The notes: generated by a model from the letters alone, not told the origin. A DNA stretch of 64,000 nt from Bacteroidota bacterium (GCA_963169455.1 CAUJDW010000162.1:20357-84356); one strand, 5' to 3'. Shown: positions 17,806 to 26,783, numbered from the stretch's first letter. Numbers and translations: made by a program.

Positions 17806-18016
17806 GCCATGAGGGCTCTCCGGAAAGTCCGGGAGGGGAGCACGGGAATACGGCGTCATTAGCATTGTTCCTGGGCCTAGGGCCATATTGTTGGATTGTT
17901 ATATTGTTCTGCTAAATGTGTCCAACCACTTACCAATATAACCATATAACAAACAACAATATAGCCATATAACAATATAACAATATAACAATATAGCCAT
18001 ATAACAATATAGCACC
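17806..18016. repeat. dispersed repeat, copy B, plus AT-rich 8-bp-type array
   Basis: 17850-17920 repeats the flanks and core of the element at 5538 (CATTGTTCCTGGGCCTAGGG, one 16-bp core unit, CTGCTAAATGTGTCC). From 17934 to 18014 a run of ATAACAAT/ATAGCCAT units fills the space directly up to the ATG at 18017. The two parts are inverted relative to each other (ATATTGTT versus AACAATAT), so long hairpins can form. The segment 17806-17845 resembles 4067-4112, so the element may be larger. Nothing else is visible in this 283-bp gap. Confidence 0.75.
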
Positions 18017-18373
18017 ATGAATGACATCATCCTCTACGAACCCGAATACGAATCCTTCGAATCCATTGAAAATTTCCTGGATGGCTTCCACAGCGCGCAG
18101 ATGCCCTATCTGGCCAGCAGCCTGCTGGACAAAGGGTTGTCGCCTCGCGAGATCGTGGGCGCCGTGCGCCGGGCCGTCAACGCCTGCCGAACCGCCGGCC
18201 ATGACCCGAGGCGCCATTTCTACCCCGTTTATACTCAATACCGGGGGCAACTGGTGCGCGACTGCAAACTTTCCACCTTTGGCTATGGGCTGGTGCTGCT
18301 CAACGGGCCGGAAAACCAGCCGATTGTGGCGGAATTTCAGACGCGGCTGGTGGAAGGGTTTATAGGGGGATGA
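18017..18373 (+). CDS. conserved-looking hypothetical protein, 118 aa
   Basis: A short soluble protein with no signal peptide. It starts MNDIILYEPEYESFESIENF and has an amphipathic helical region with the pair LLDKGLSPREIVGAVRRAVNACR, followed by beta-like strands. Codon use resembles the neighbours, and the reading frame begins exactly where an AT-rich repeat array ends. I do not recognise the family. It might be translated from a transcript running through the repeats, because no separate promoter motif stands out. Confidence 0.6.
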   Translation: MNDIILYEPEYESFESIENFLDGFHSAQMPYLASSLLDKGLSPREIVGAVRRAVNACRTAGHDPRRHFYPVYTQYRGQLVRDCKLSTFGYGLVLLNGPENQPIVAEFQTRLVEGFIGG

Positions 18374-18505
18374 ATGGGAGAAGTAGAAAAAGGCTTGGAT
18401 AAGGCCAAAGTCCTGCAGGTAATTTTTTGCTAAAAGGGAGGGAAGTCGCAGGACTGAATTCCATTACTTCTTTTTCTTTCATGGTGCGCTCAATGCCAAA
18501 GAGGC

Positions 18506-19683
18506 TTAGGGGCCGGGAATGCCAATCAAATAGGTGATTTTGTTTGAGGTTCCCTTAACCTCAATTTGTCCGATGTCCCATCGATAGTTTTCAGCTCCTG
18601 TAGCCAGGGCCATTCCTTCTAACTCTTCAACAGTATATGTCCGCCAATGTGACACCCATCCGTCCCAGAGATAAATCATCGGGATAACGGGGAGGACATA
18701 GGTCCAGAAAATCCTGCCTCTGCTTTTGGGCCTGAGCTTGGGGGTTATCTGATAGGCCAACCGCGGAGATTTCCACATCCCTTTGAGCCGCTCGCGCGTT
18801 CTCTCCGTGAATTCAAAAATGGCAATAGGACATTGCTTATCCACCGCATCCTGCAAAACCTGTTGTGCATCTTCTGGCCTGAAATGATGAAATGCAGTGA
18901 AGAGCGTCCGGAAGCCTTTCTGGCCCGCAGGCACTTCCCGCGCATCCAGAAATTTGGGGTAATAGCCGATGGATGGGCTATCGGAAAACAGGGATCGGTA
19001 TTGCTCCGGATATTTGTCGCTGAGGTGGAGCCGAAGTTGGGTTGTACCCCCCAGCTGCAACAAGCCCTGCACAGCCGTACGAACCTCCCGATCCTCCGTA
19101 TCGGCAGGATTGGACAGCATCAATTCCAATTCGACTTCATTTACCTGGAAATCTGAATTGAGCGCCCAGGGCCTGGGCGTTCCCAAAGTGATGCCGATAC
19201 TTTCAAGATGGAATCGGGTTAAATCTACTTCAATCACCAGAGACCGGAAAGCAATTTGATTGCCCAGGTCCATCCCCGGAGGAAGGAAGGAGCCGAGGTC
19301 CTGCCCGTTTCCAAACCGGTTGCTCAGGTTGACAAGGGAATTGAGGCTGGCCCCACTGACACCAGGCCGAATTGGCATAATCCAGTGAAGGCCGGGGTGA
19401 AATCGGGATTCACCCGGGTAAAAACCATGTAGGCCTCCTTCTTTACAGGATCGATGATCTCCCCAACCCATTTTGTGGAAGACTTTGCGTTCAGCGCACG
19501 TTTAATGCCGGCTAAAATGTGGTTGGCAAGAGCAGAAGGAATCCCCATGCAACCAAAGATGTGAGGGTCTTTCACCAGTACCGTATCGGCGATGAGGTCA
19601 AAAATAGCGCCTCCGCTATCTTTGATTTTTTCCTGGCCCAGTTGTTCCAGGTTCCAGGAAACGAAGGTGAGGTTTTTCATCAA
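18506..19683 (-). pseudogene. decayed locus: nuclease N-terminus joined to methyltransferase-like C-terminus
   Basis: Two overlapping minus-strand frames are present. Frame 19683-19324 starts MMKNLTFVSWNLEQLG, the opening of an endonuclease/exonuclease/phosphatase-type enzyme, and continues to KKEAYMVFTRVNPDF before losing homology. Frame 19471-18506 is different. Its last 150 residues (GFRTLFTAFHHFRPEDAQQ, IAIFEFTER, WTYVLPVIPMIYLWDGW, ITYLIGIP) resemble the C-terminus of a class I methyltransferase-like family lacking its SAM-binding N-terminus. I interpret the locus as frameshifted and deleted, but a genuine unusual fusion cannot be excluded. Confidence 0.55.
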
Positions 19684-19983
19684 GTGGGCCTTAGGTGTAA
19701 GAAATTAAGAGCTTAGAAAGCACTTGATAACTACGTCCCTTTAAGTTCGAAATATGAAATTGCTCCTACAGAGCAGGATAAAATTTTAAATACTTGGCGT
19801 AATATACAATAATAGCATTGTGGATATACATTTTACCCATTTATTTTTTTGTAGACGTTTGTGCAATTACTTTAGGATTTTCAAGGGTAAGTATAAAATT
19901 CTTACCTGCTTCCCTTCTCGGCCCACCTGCTCGCCTTTTCCGAAATAATTCCATCAAGAAAATAAAACAGCCAGGATTAACAA

Positions 19984-20048
19984 TTTGCAAATACCAGTAT
20001 TAATATTTATGTTTGTGTTGTTAAATTAAAAAGTTAGCTTATTCTAAC
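19984..20048 (+). promoter_or_regulatory. promoter and palindromic operator of the DtxR-feo operon
   Basis: This lies in an AT-rich 377-bp gap (19684-20060) that holds no convincing gene. TTTG (19984-19987) is separated by 20 bases from TATGTTTG (20008-20015), a full Bacteroidota -33/-7 pair. The perfect palindrome GTTAG-N6-CTAAC at 20033-20048 lies just downstream of the predicted start site and 12 bp before the DtxR-family ATG. The arms resemble the TTAG...CTAA core of DtxR/IdeR iron boxes, so autoregulation by iron is a reasonable inference. Confidence 0.6.
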
Positions 20049-20060
20049 ATTTGTGTTTTG

Positions 20061-20723
20061 ATGGAACTCACAAAAACTGAAGAAGACTACCTGAAAGCCC
20101 TCTTCCACCTCACCGAGGAAAGCGAGGCTGACAAAGCCGGGACCAACCAACTGGCGGAATACCTGGGCATTTCCCCGGCTTCGGCCAACAACATGCTGAA
20201 AAAGCTGAAAGGCAAGGCGCTGGTCGCTTATGAAAAGTACGGCAAGCTGGAGCTGACGGGCCAGGGCAAGGCCGTTGCCGTTCGCCTCATACGCAAGCAC
20301 CGGCTGTGGGAAACTTTTTTACACCAGCACATGAACTTCAGCTGGGACGAAGTGCATGGGGTTGCCGAACAACTGGAGCATATTCAGTCGCCCAAGCTGA
20401 TCGCCGAACTGGACAGGTTCCTGGGCTTTCCCCGGCGCGACCCGCACGGGGCGGTCATCCCGGGGGCCGACGGGGAATACGACACCCCGCCGAAGGCCAC
20501 ATTATCCTCGCTGCAGGCCGGTGATGCCTGCCGGCTGGTGGCCGTGGATGACAGTTCGGAGGCCCTGCTGCGCTATGTGTCCCGCATCGGGCTGGCGCTG
20601 AACAGCAGGATACAGGTCGAGGAAATACACGAGTTCGACGGCTCTCTGTCCATTCTGGTGGAGGGGGTATTGACGATGGTGTCAAAGCAGTTTGCAGACC
20701 GCGTTTTCGTAGAAAAACTATAA
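20061..20723 (+). CDS. DtxR/MntR-family metal-dependent regulator
   Basis: 220 residues. The winged helix is residues 1-65 (KTEEDYLKALFHL, ISPASANNMLKKLKGKALV), followed by the metal-binding dimerisation domain (LIRKHRLWETFLHQHMNFSWDEVHGVAEQLEHI, with His and Glu ligands). From about residue 150 there is an SH3-like FeoA-type domain (LSSLQAGDACRLVAVDDSSE). This is the standard three-domain DtxR layout; it binds operators when loaded with Fe2+ or Mn2+. Being first in the feo operon behind a palindrome, it probably controls its own iron-uptake genes. I use ATG 20061; the track's 20058 start is a TTG. Confidence 0.88.
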   Translation: MELTKTEEDYLKALFHLTEESEADKAGTNQLAEYLGISPASANNMLKKLKGKALVAYEKYGKLELTGQGKAVAVRLIRKHRLWETFLHQHMNFSWDEVHGVAEQLEHIQSPKLIAELDRFLGFPRRDPHGAVIPGADGEYDTPPKATLSSLQAGDACRLVAVDDSSEALLRYVSRIGLALNSRIQVEEIHEFDGSLSILVEGVLTMVSKQFADRVFVEKL

Positions 20724-20726
20724 GTT

Positions 20727-21764
20727 ATGCTGATGACAGCACATCCAGGAATAACCTTATTGATCGGAATTTCGGGCCTTTTGGCGCTGGCAGCGGCTTT
20801 TTGGCCCCAAAAAGGGTTGCTGGCCCGGATCGCCAGGGGGCGTTTAAACACGCAGCGCGTGCTGCTTGAAGACGCCCTGAAGTTCTTTTTCGATTGCGAA
20901 TACAAGAACATAAGTTGCCGGCTGAACAGCATAGCAGGAAGCCTGCACATCTCTGCCGACAGTGCAACCCGCCTCCTGAGCCGGCTCCGTTCCATGGGGC
21001 TGATCCAGTTGCAGGAAGACAGCTTCCGGCTTACTGACGCCGGGCGATCTTATGCCTTGCGCATCATCCGCGTGCACCGCATCTGGGAGCGCTACCTGGC
21101 GGATGAAACCAGCATCGGGCAGATGGAATGGCACGGCGAAGCCGATCTCAAGGAACACCATTTGTCGCTGGAGGCCGCCGACCAACTGGCCGCCCAGATG
21201 GGCAACCCCGTGTTCGACCCCCACGGCGACCCCATTCCTTCCGCCCGGGGCGAGCTGCCTGCCTACACCGGCCAACCCCTGAGCGCCCTGAAGGAAGGCG
21301 ACATCGCCCGCATCATCCACATCGAAGACGAACCCAGGGCAATCTATGCCCAGATCGTGGCCCTGGGCCTGTACCCCGGCATGCAGGTGTACGTCATGGA
21401 CATCACCGAGGAGCGGATACAATTCGCCGCCAACGGGGAAGAATGCGTACTGGCGCCCTTCTTCGCAGCAAACATCACCGTAGAGAAGCTTTCGGCCCGC
21501 GAGCCGATACAGCAAAAAGCGGAGCTGCTGTCCTCGCTGAAGGCCGGAGAAAGCGCAACCATCAAAGGCCTCTCCGCCAATTGCCGGGGCCAGCAGCGCC
21601 GCCGCCTGATGGACCTCGGCATCGTGCCCGGCGCCCAAATAACGGCCTCCTTCCGGAGCGCGTCCGGCGACCCCGTCGCCTATCGCGTGCTCGGAACCAC
21701 CATCGCCATCCGGAAGAGCCAGGCCGACAACATTTTTATTGAACGTTCAGACGCAAAGCCATGA
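20727..21764 (+). CDS. membrane-anchored DtxR-like protein with tandem FeoA domains
   Basis: 345 residues. One N-terminal membrane segment (ITLLIGISGLLALAAAF) precedes a winged-helix-like region (IAGSLHISADSATRLLSRLR). A DtxR dimerisation-type stretch (VHRIWERYLADETSIGQMEWHGEADLKEHHL) follows, then two FeoA/SH3-like domains (LSALKEGDIARIIHIEDEP near 190 and LSSLKAGESATIKGLSANCRGQQRRRLMDLGIVPGA near 265). The last looks like a true FeoA, which assists FeoB. The gene starts three bases after the DtxR stop and overlaps feoB by four bases. It seems to fuse an iron sensor with the FeoA function at the membrane. Confidence 0.8.
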   Translation: MLMTAHPGITLLIGISGLLALAAAFWPQKGLLARIARGRLNTQRVLLEDALKFFFDCEYKNISCRLNSIAGSLHISADSATRLLSRLRSMGLIQLQEDSFRLTDAGRSYALRIIRVHRIWERYLADETSIGQMEWHGEADLKEHHLSLEAADQLAAQMGNPVFDPHGDPIPSARGELPAYTGQPLSALKEGDIARIIHIEDEPRAIYAQIVALGLYPGMQVYVMDITEERIQFAANGEECVLAPFFAANITVEKLSAREPIQQKAELLSSLKAGESATIKGLSANCRGQQRRRLMDLGIVPGAQITASFRSASGDPVAYRVLGTTIAIRKSQADNIFIERSDAKP

Positions 21765-22555
21765 GAGATACACACCCTTGCGAAAACTGCCCGGTGCACC
21801 ATACCGAGAACCTTATCCGGCTCGGCATCGCCATGGACCGGGTGGACTATGTCGTAGCCCTGGCCGGCAACCCGAATACCGGCAAGAGCACCGTTTTCAA
21901 CAACCTGACCGGCCTGAGGCAACACACCGGCAACTGGCCGGGAAAAACCGTGGTGCGCGCCGAAGGCGGCTTTTCCTTCAACGACAAGCGCTACAAGGTC
22001 GTCGACCTGCCCGGTACTTACTCGCTGCTCTCCACGAGTACGGACGAAGAGGTGGCCCGCGATTTCATCCTCTTCGGCCGGCCCGATGTCACGGTCATCG
22101 TGGTGGACGCCACCCGCCTGGAGCGCAACCTCAACCTGGCGCTGCAGATACTGGAAATCACGGACCGGGCGGTGCTTTGCCTCAACCTGATAGACGAGGC
22201 CCGGCGGCACGAGATCGAGGTCGACGAACGGGCCCTGTCGCGGGAACTGGGCATCCCGGTAGTTCCTGCCGAGGCGCGGCAGAAGATCGGCATGGAGCAG
22301 CTCATCGCCAAAATCGAAGAGGTGGCTTCCGGGAAGTACATCTGCAGGCCCCACCGGGTGCGCAACCGCTCCGCCAGGCTGAACCACGCCATCGAACAGT
22401 TGTCGAAAAGGCTTTCCGAACAGTTTCCCGGCCTGCCCAACCTCAACTGGGTGGCCCTGCGGCTGCTGGAAGGGGATCAGCGCATCATCGATGCGGTGCA
22501 GTCGGGCGAGCTGGGCAAGCTGGGAGCAGGGCTGCTGGCGGCGCCAACCCGGTAA
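21761..22555 (+). CDS. feoB: FeoB GTPase domain (split FeoB, N-terminal part)
   Basis: 264 residues holding only the cytoplasmic G domain and start of the helical domain: GNPNTGKST (P-loop, ~37), HTGNWPGKTV (switch I region), DLPGTYSL (G3) and NLID (G4, NxxD). A Cys/His-rich start (CENCPVHH) precedes it. Full FeoB is about 700 residues; here a stop follows the helical domain and the membrane part is a separate gene. It would gate Fe2+ import by FeoB-C. The start codon overlaps the upstream FeoA-fusion stop (ATGA), indicating translational coupling. Confidence 0.88.
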   Translation: MRDTHPCENCPVHHTENLIRLGIAMDRVDYVVALAGNPNTGKSTVFNNLTGLRQHTGNWPGKTVVRAEGGFSFNDKRYKVVDLPGTYSLLSTSTDEEVARDFILFGRPDVTVIVVDATRLERNLNLALQILEITDRAVLCLNLIDEARRHEIEVDERALSRELGIPVVPAEARQKIGMEQLIAKIEEVASGKYICRPHRVRNRSARLNHAIEQLSKRLSEQFPGLPNLNWVALRLLEGDQRIIDAVQSGELGKLGAGLLAAPTR

Positions 22556-22611
22556 AAATGTAAAACCGCAGCATTCCTAATGTAAAATGTAAAAGTGGCT
22601 TAGAGAAAACC

Positions 22612-24042
22612 ATGGAACAACAGCACGATAAAAACAGCGAAAACATTCTCTCCCTCGCCAACAACCTGCGGTGGGATTTAGGAGTAAACCTCCACGACGC
22701 GGTGGTCGAATCCATCTACGAGGATGCCTCCCGCATTGCCCGGAAAACGGTTTCTTCGAAAGGAAACAAGGCCGCCTACAACCTGGAAAGGAAGATCGAC
22801 CAGTTGGTGACGAGCCGCTGGCTGGGCTTCCCCATCATGCTTTTAATGCTGGCGCTGGTGTTCTGGCTGACGATAGCCGGGGCCAACGTGCCTTCCGGTT
22901 TGCTGGCCGCTCTGCTGCTCGACACCGTCCACCCGGCGCTGAAGAGTTTTGCCGCCGCCGCCGGGCTGCCCTGGTGGCTGGATGGGGTTTTGATCGACGG
23001 CGCCTACCTGGCAATGGCCTGGGTGGTGGCGGTGATGCTGCCGCCGATGGCGATTTTCTTTCCGCTCTTCACCCTGCTGGAAGACCTGGGCTATCTGCCC
23101 CGCGTCGCTTTCAACATGGACAGCCTGTACCGCAAGGCCGGGGCGCACGGCAAGCAGGCGCTGACCATGAGCATGGGCTTCGGCTGCAACGCCGCCGGCG
23201 TCATTGCCGCCCGGGTGATCGACAGCCCCCGCGAGCGGCTGATCGCCATCATCACCAACAACTTTTCGCTGTGCAACGGCCGCTGGCCTACGCAGATACT
23301 GATCGCCACCATCTTTATCGGCGGCGCAGCGCCGGCCCATTGGGCGGGCCTGGTGTCGGCCGGGGCGGTTGTGGGCATCGCCGTGCTGGGCATCGGCTTC
23401 AGCCTGGCCGTCTCCTGGGCGCTGAGCCGCTCGGTGCTGAAAGGAGAAGCCTCCGCCTTCAGCCTGGAGCTGCCGCCTTACCGGCCGCCGCGCATCTGGC
23501 AGACTTTGTACACCTCCCTCATCGACCGCACCATTTTCGTGTTGTGGCGGGCCATCGTGTTCGCCATTCCCGCCGGGGTAGTGATCTGGCTGGTAGCCAA
23601 CGTCCACATCGGCGGGCAGAGCCTGGCCGAATATTTCATCCGTTGGGCAGACCCCATAGCCCTGCTGTTCGGGCTGAACGGGGTGATTTTCCTGGCCTAC
23701 ATCATCGCCATCCCCGCCAACGAGATCGTCATTCCCACGGTGCTGATGCTGACCGTCGTGAGCGCCGGGCTTTCTGGGGTAGGCGCAGGCGCAGGCGTGA
23801 TGTTCGAACTGGATTCCATCGGCGCGACCGAGGAGGTTCTGCGCGCCGGCGGCTGGACGCTGCTGACCGGCGTCAACCTGATGCTGTTCAGCCTGCTGCA
23901 CAACCCCTGCTCGACGACCATCTATACCATCTATAAGGAGACGAATAGCCTGAAGTGGACGCTGGTGTCCACCTTCCTGCCCATCGTGCTTGGATTGGCC
24001 ATTTGCTTTTTTGTGACGCAGTTGTGGTTGCTGACGGCATAG
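22612..24042 (+). CDS. feoB: FeoB membrane permease domain (split FeoB, C-terminal part)
   Basis: 476 residues. The N-terminal 50 residues continue the helical linker (VVESIYEDASRIARKTV), and from WLGFPIMLLMLALVFW onward there are FeoB Gate and core helices. Conserved segments are LEDLGYLPRVAFNMD, MSMGFGCNAAGVIAARVI, FSLCNGRWPTQILIA and IIAIPANEIVIPTVLM, with LLHNPCSTTIYTIYKE near the end. It forms the ferrous iron pathway through the inner membrane. It starts 56 bases after the G-domain gene, in a different frame with in-frame stops between, so the split is real in this sequence. The gap carries short ATGTAAAA repeats. Confidence 0.88.
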   Translation: MEQQHDKNSENILSLANNLRWDLGVNLHDAVVESIYEDASRIARKTVSSKGNKAAYNLERKIDQLVTSRWLGFPIMLLMLALVFWLTIAGANVPSGLLAALLLDTVHPALKSFAAAAGLPWWLDGVLIDGAYLAMAWVVAVMLPPMAIFFPLFTLLEDLGYLPRVAFNMDSLYRKAGAHGKQALTMSMGFGCNAAGVIAARVIDSPRERLIAIITNNFSLCNGRWPTQILIATIFIGGAAPAHWAGLVSAGAVVGIAVLGIGFSLAVSWALSRSVLKGEASAFSLELPPYRPPRIWQTLYTSLIDRTIFVLWRAIVFAIPAGVVIWLVANVHIGGQSLAEYFIRWADPIALLFGLNGVIFLAYIIAIPANEIVIPTVLMLTVVSAGLSGVGAGAGVMFELDSIGATEEVLRAGGWTLLTGVNLMLFSLLHNPCSTTIYTIYKETNSLKWTLVSTFLPIVLGLAICFFVTQLWLLTA

Positions 24043-24091
24043 CATGCAACAGCACATGCCGGCTCATTTACGCGGCTTGCCGTTGCAGCAT

Positions 24092-24913
24092 CTAGCCCAG
24101 CTCCTCCAGCAGCCCCGTCACGATCTGCCGCATCTTCGGCTCCGCGCTTTGGGCCACGGCGATTACCTCCTCCACCGTTGTTTCCCGTATCTCTTCGATG
24201 GGGTAACACTTGTTGGTGGCCACCGACAGGGCCAGCACCGGCAGGCCCATGTGCCGGGCTACGAGCACTTCCGGAACGGTGGACATGCCCACGAGGTCGG
24301 CGCCGATGATGTGGAAGTAGCGGTACTCGGCCGGGGTTTCCAGGTTGGGGCCCTGCAGGGCCAGGTAAACGCCCTCATGGGCACGGATGCCGTGCCGGCG
24401 GGCGATCTCCAGGCCTCTGGCGTTCAGCGCCCGGTCGTAGGCGTGCAGCATATCCGGGAAGCGGGGGCCGAGGCGCTCGTCGTTGGGGCCGCGCAGCGGG
24501 TTGTCGGGCTGGGTGTTGATATGGTCGCGGATGAAGACGATGTCGCCGGCCTCGATGTCCGGATTGGTGCTGCCGGCGGCATTGGAGATGAAAAGGCGCT
24601 CGATGCCCAGAAACTTCAATACACGGACAGGGAAGGTAATTTCTTTTGCGGTATAGCCTTCATAGTAGTGAAAGCGCCCGGCCATAGCCACCACCGGCTG
24701 CCCGGCCAGCATGCCGAAGACGAGATTGCCCTTGTGGCTTTGCACGGTGGAAACGGGAAAGTGGGGAACGTCCCTGTAATCGATAGCTGCTACTGCTTCG
24801 ATTTCTGCCGCCAGGCCGCTGAGGCCGGTGCCGAGGATGATGCCGTAGCGGGGCTGGAAATCGGTGCGCGTCTGGATGTATTGGAGCGCTTCCTGGATAT
24901 GGCCGAATAGCAT
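24092..24913 (-). CDS. purine-nucleoside phosphorylase
   Basis: 273 residues, as expected for the trimeric low-molecular-mass PNP family. Motifs are YGIILGTGLSGLAAE (phosphate loop), SHKGNLVFG, AMAGRFHYYEGYT, SNAAGSTNPDIEAGD and GVYLALQGPNLETPAEYR, plus ATNKC near the end where the base-recognition Asn lies. It splits inosine or guanosine with phosphate to free base and ribose 1-phosphate in purine salvage. It converges on feoB-C with a 49-bp gap. A TACTTTTG -7-like element lies on the minus strand at 24938-24931, without a clear -33. Confidence 0.92.
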   Translation of the reverse strand: MLFGHIQEALQYIQTRTDFQPRYGIILGTGLSGLAAEIEAVAAIDYRDVPHFPVSTVQSHKGNLVFGMLAGQPVVAMAGRFHYYEGYTAKEITFPVRVLKFLGIERLFISNAAGSTNPDIEAGDIVFIRDHINTQPDNPLRGPNDERLGPRFPDMLHAYDRALNARGLEIARRHGIRAHEGVYLALQGPNLETPAEYRYFHIIGADLVGMSTVPEVLVARHMGLPVLALSVATNKCYPIEEIRETTVEEVIAVAQSAEPKMRQIVTGLLEELG

Positions 24914-24960
24914 AGTGGAAGTGTTTTGAACAAAAGTAGGAAAATTGGGGCTTGGTGTAT

Positions 24961-25593
24961 CTAAAACCTTACTGGCTGAATAGCCCGGTTGGCAGGCAAA
25001 TTCAGTATCTCTTCCAGCGCCATACCCGGTTGGTAGCCCTCAGGCGCTTCGTCAAAAACCAATTCATAAGGGATTGCCCCTAATGAGTCGTAGGTGAAAA
25101 AACAGAGGTTGCCGCCAAAGGCGATGGCGGTCATTTTTGCCATGCAGAATGCAAAAGCCTTTTCATCTTCATTCCAATATCTGGCGCCCAGGCCGCTGAT
25201 CATGAAATAGCTCTCCCGAAAGGAGACTTTCAAGCCCCCTGGCAGGCTGAACTTTTCGAAGTCGGCGTTCATGACGACAGGCTCCTTGTGCCACACGGGT
25301 TTCCCTTTTTCGGTAAGGTCGTAATCACCTAAATGCAACACGTGGCTATTGGCCTGCCAAGCAGGTATTTCATCAAGGAAAGCAGGATTGCCCCCTATTC
25401 GGTGCTGAACGCCGTTCTCATCGATAATGAGGCCTTCCAGAAAAAAGCGAAGCGCTCTTTCATTTTTTTCACCGTGTTCGATGAAATGGCGAACATTCCG
25501 AAAGGACAGCTTTTGGTTGAATTGATCCAGGACGTTGAAAAGCGTCGTGGGCTGCTTCCGGTAATTACCAATAAAGATGGGGTCTGCGCCCAT
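24961..25593 (-). CDS. hypothetical protein, 210 aa
   Basis: A soluble protein of 210 residues starting MGADPIFIGNYRKQPTTLFN, without signal peptide or membrane segments. The middle holds SHVLHLGDYDLTEKGKPVWH and the end GMALEEILNLPANRAIQPVRF. Its base composition is more AT-rich than the flanking genes. I do not recognise the family. It ends 47 bp before the PNP start on the same strand, and it lies downstream of mqnC with a 15-bp gap, so it may be co-transcribed with mqnC. Confidence 0.65.
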   Translation of the reverse strand: MGADPIFIGNYRKQPTTLFNVLDQFNQKLSFRNVRHFIEHGEKNERALRFFLEGLIIDENGVQHRIGGNPAFLDEIPAWQANSHVLHLGDYDLTEKGKPVWHKEPVVMNADFEKFSLPGGLKVSFRESYFMISGLGARYWNEDEKAFAFCMAKMTAIAFGGNLCFFTYDSLGAIPYELVFDEAPEGYQPGMALEEILNLPANRAIQPVRF

Positions 25594-25608
25594 GACTAGC
25601 CTGTTTTT

Positions 25609-26757
25609 CTAATCCACTATCATTTTCTCCCGGTCCAGCTGCTGCTGCAGGATGTTCTCCGGCAATTCGCGGTATTCGTACTGCTGGTTCCGAAGCTGGG
25701 GTGTGAAGCCGGCTTCGCGGATGGCGTCCTGAATGCCCTGAGCGGTGAAGCGGAAGCGGGCGCCGGCGGCGGAGACGACATTTTCCTCGATCATGATGGA
25801 GCCGAAGTCATTGGCTCCGGCGTGCAGGCAGAGTTGGGCCACCTGTTTGCCCACCGTCAGCCAGGAGGCCTGTATATTGGGAATATTGGGCAGCATGATG
25901 CGGCTCATGGCAATCATGCGCACGTACTCGTCGCCGGTGACGGTATTGCGGGCGCGTTTGAGGCGCTTCAGGATGGTGTCCTCATCCTGGAACGGCCAGG
26001 GTATGAAGGCGATGAAGCCTTTGGCGCCTTCGGGTTTTTCGGACTGCACCTGCCGCATAGCCACAAGGTGCTCCATGCGCTCGAGGTTGGTTTCGATATG
26101 CCCGAACATCATGGTGGCGGAAGTCGTCAGCCCGGTCTGGTGGGCGGCGCGCATGACGTCGAGCCACTCCTGGCCGCCACACTTGCCCTTGGAGATCAGT
26201 CGCCGCACCCGGTCGCTGAGTATCTCGGCGCCGGCCCCCGGCAGGGAATCCAGCCCGGCATCTTTCAGGGCGCGCAGCACCTCGATATGGGTGGATTTTT
26301 CCAGCTTGGTGATGTGGGCGATCTCGGGGGGCCCGAGGGCGTGCAGCTTGAGGCTGGGGTACAGCGCCTTGAGCTGCCGGAAGAGGTTGACGTAGAAATC
26401 GAGCCCCAGCTTGGGGTGGTGGCCGCCCTGCAGCAGCAACTGCTCGCCGCCGAAGGCGAAGAGCTCGTCGATCTTCTGTTTGTACTCCTCTATGGTGGTA
26501 ATGTAGGATTCTTCGTGGCCCGGCCGCCGGTAGAAGTTGCAGAACTTGCAGTTGGCGATACAGACGTTGGTCGTATTGGAGTTGCGGTCGATGATCCAGG
26601 TCACTACCCGGCCGGGCGCGTGGTGCTGGCGCAGGCTGTTGCCCACATACATCAGCTCGGCCGTTGAAGCCTGCTCGAAAAGGAAGACGCCTTCTTCGGC
26701 GGAGAGAAATTCCAGGTTCAGGGCCCGGTGCAGCAAGTCATCAACTGTCAGTTCCAT
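25609..26757 (-). CDS. mqnC: cyclic dehypoxanthinyl futalosine synthase
   Basis: 382 residues with the radical-SAM cluster CIANCKFCNFYR (CxxxCxxC). MqnC-family segments include LLQGGHHPKLGLDFYVNLF, HALGPPEI, DSLPGAGAEIL, TTSATMMFGHIE and GFIAFIPWPFQ. MqnC cyclises dehypoxanthine futalosine in the futalosine route to menaquinone, in the cytoplasm. The ORF track extends upstream, but the ATG at 26757 begins the homologous region (MELTVDDLLHRAL) and has a well-placed promoter 27-57 bp upstream. Confidence 0.93.
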   Translation of the reverse strand: MELTVDDLLHRALNLEFLSAEEGVFLFEQASTAELMYVGNSLRQHHAPGRVVTWIIDRNSNTTNVCIANCKFCNFYRRPGHEESYITTIEEYKQKIDELFAFGGEQLLLQGGHHPKLGLDFYVNLFRQLKALYPSLKLHALGPPEIAHITKLEKSTHIEVLRALKDAGLDSLPGAGAEILSDRVRRLISKGKCGGQEWLDVMRAAHQTGLTTSATMMFGHIETNLERMEHLVAMRQVQSEKPEGAKGFIAFIPWPFQDEDTILKRLKRARNTVTGDEYVRMIAMSRIMLPNIPNIQASWLTVGKQVAQLCLHAGANDFGSIMIEENVVSAAGARFRFTAQGIQDAIREAGFTPQLRNQQYEYRELPENILQQQLDREKMIVD

Positions 26758-26783
26758 CGGCTTTTTCTTTGTTTTAAGAGGAA

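Noticed and set aside
19818-20003. 61-aa ORF in the AT-rich gap before the DtxR gene
   Set aside because: AT-rich random composition, overlapping the promoter region; no feature supports it.
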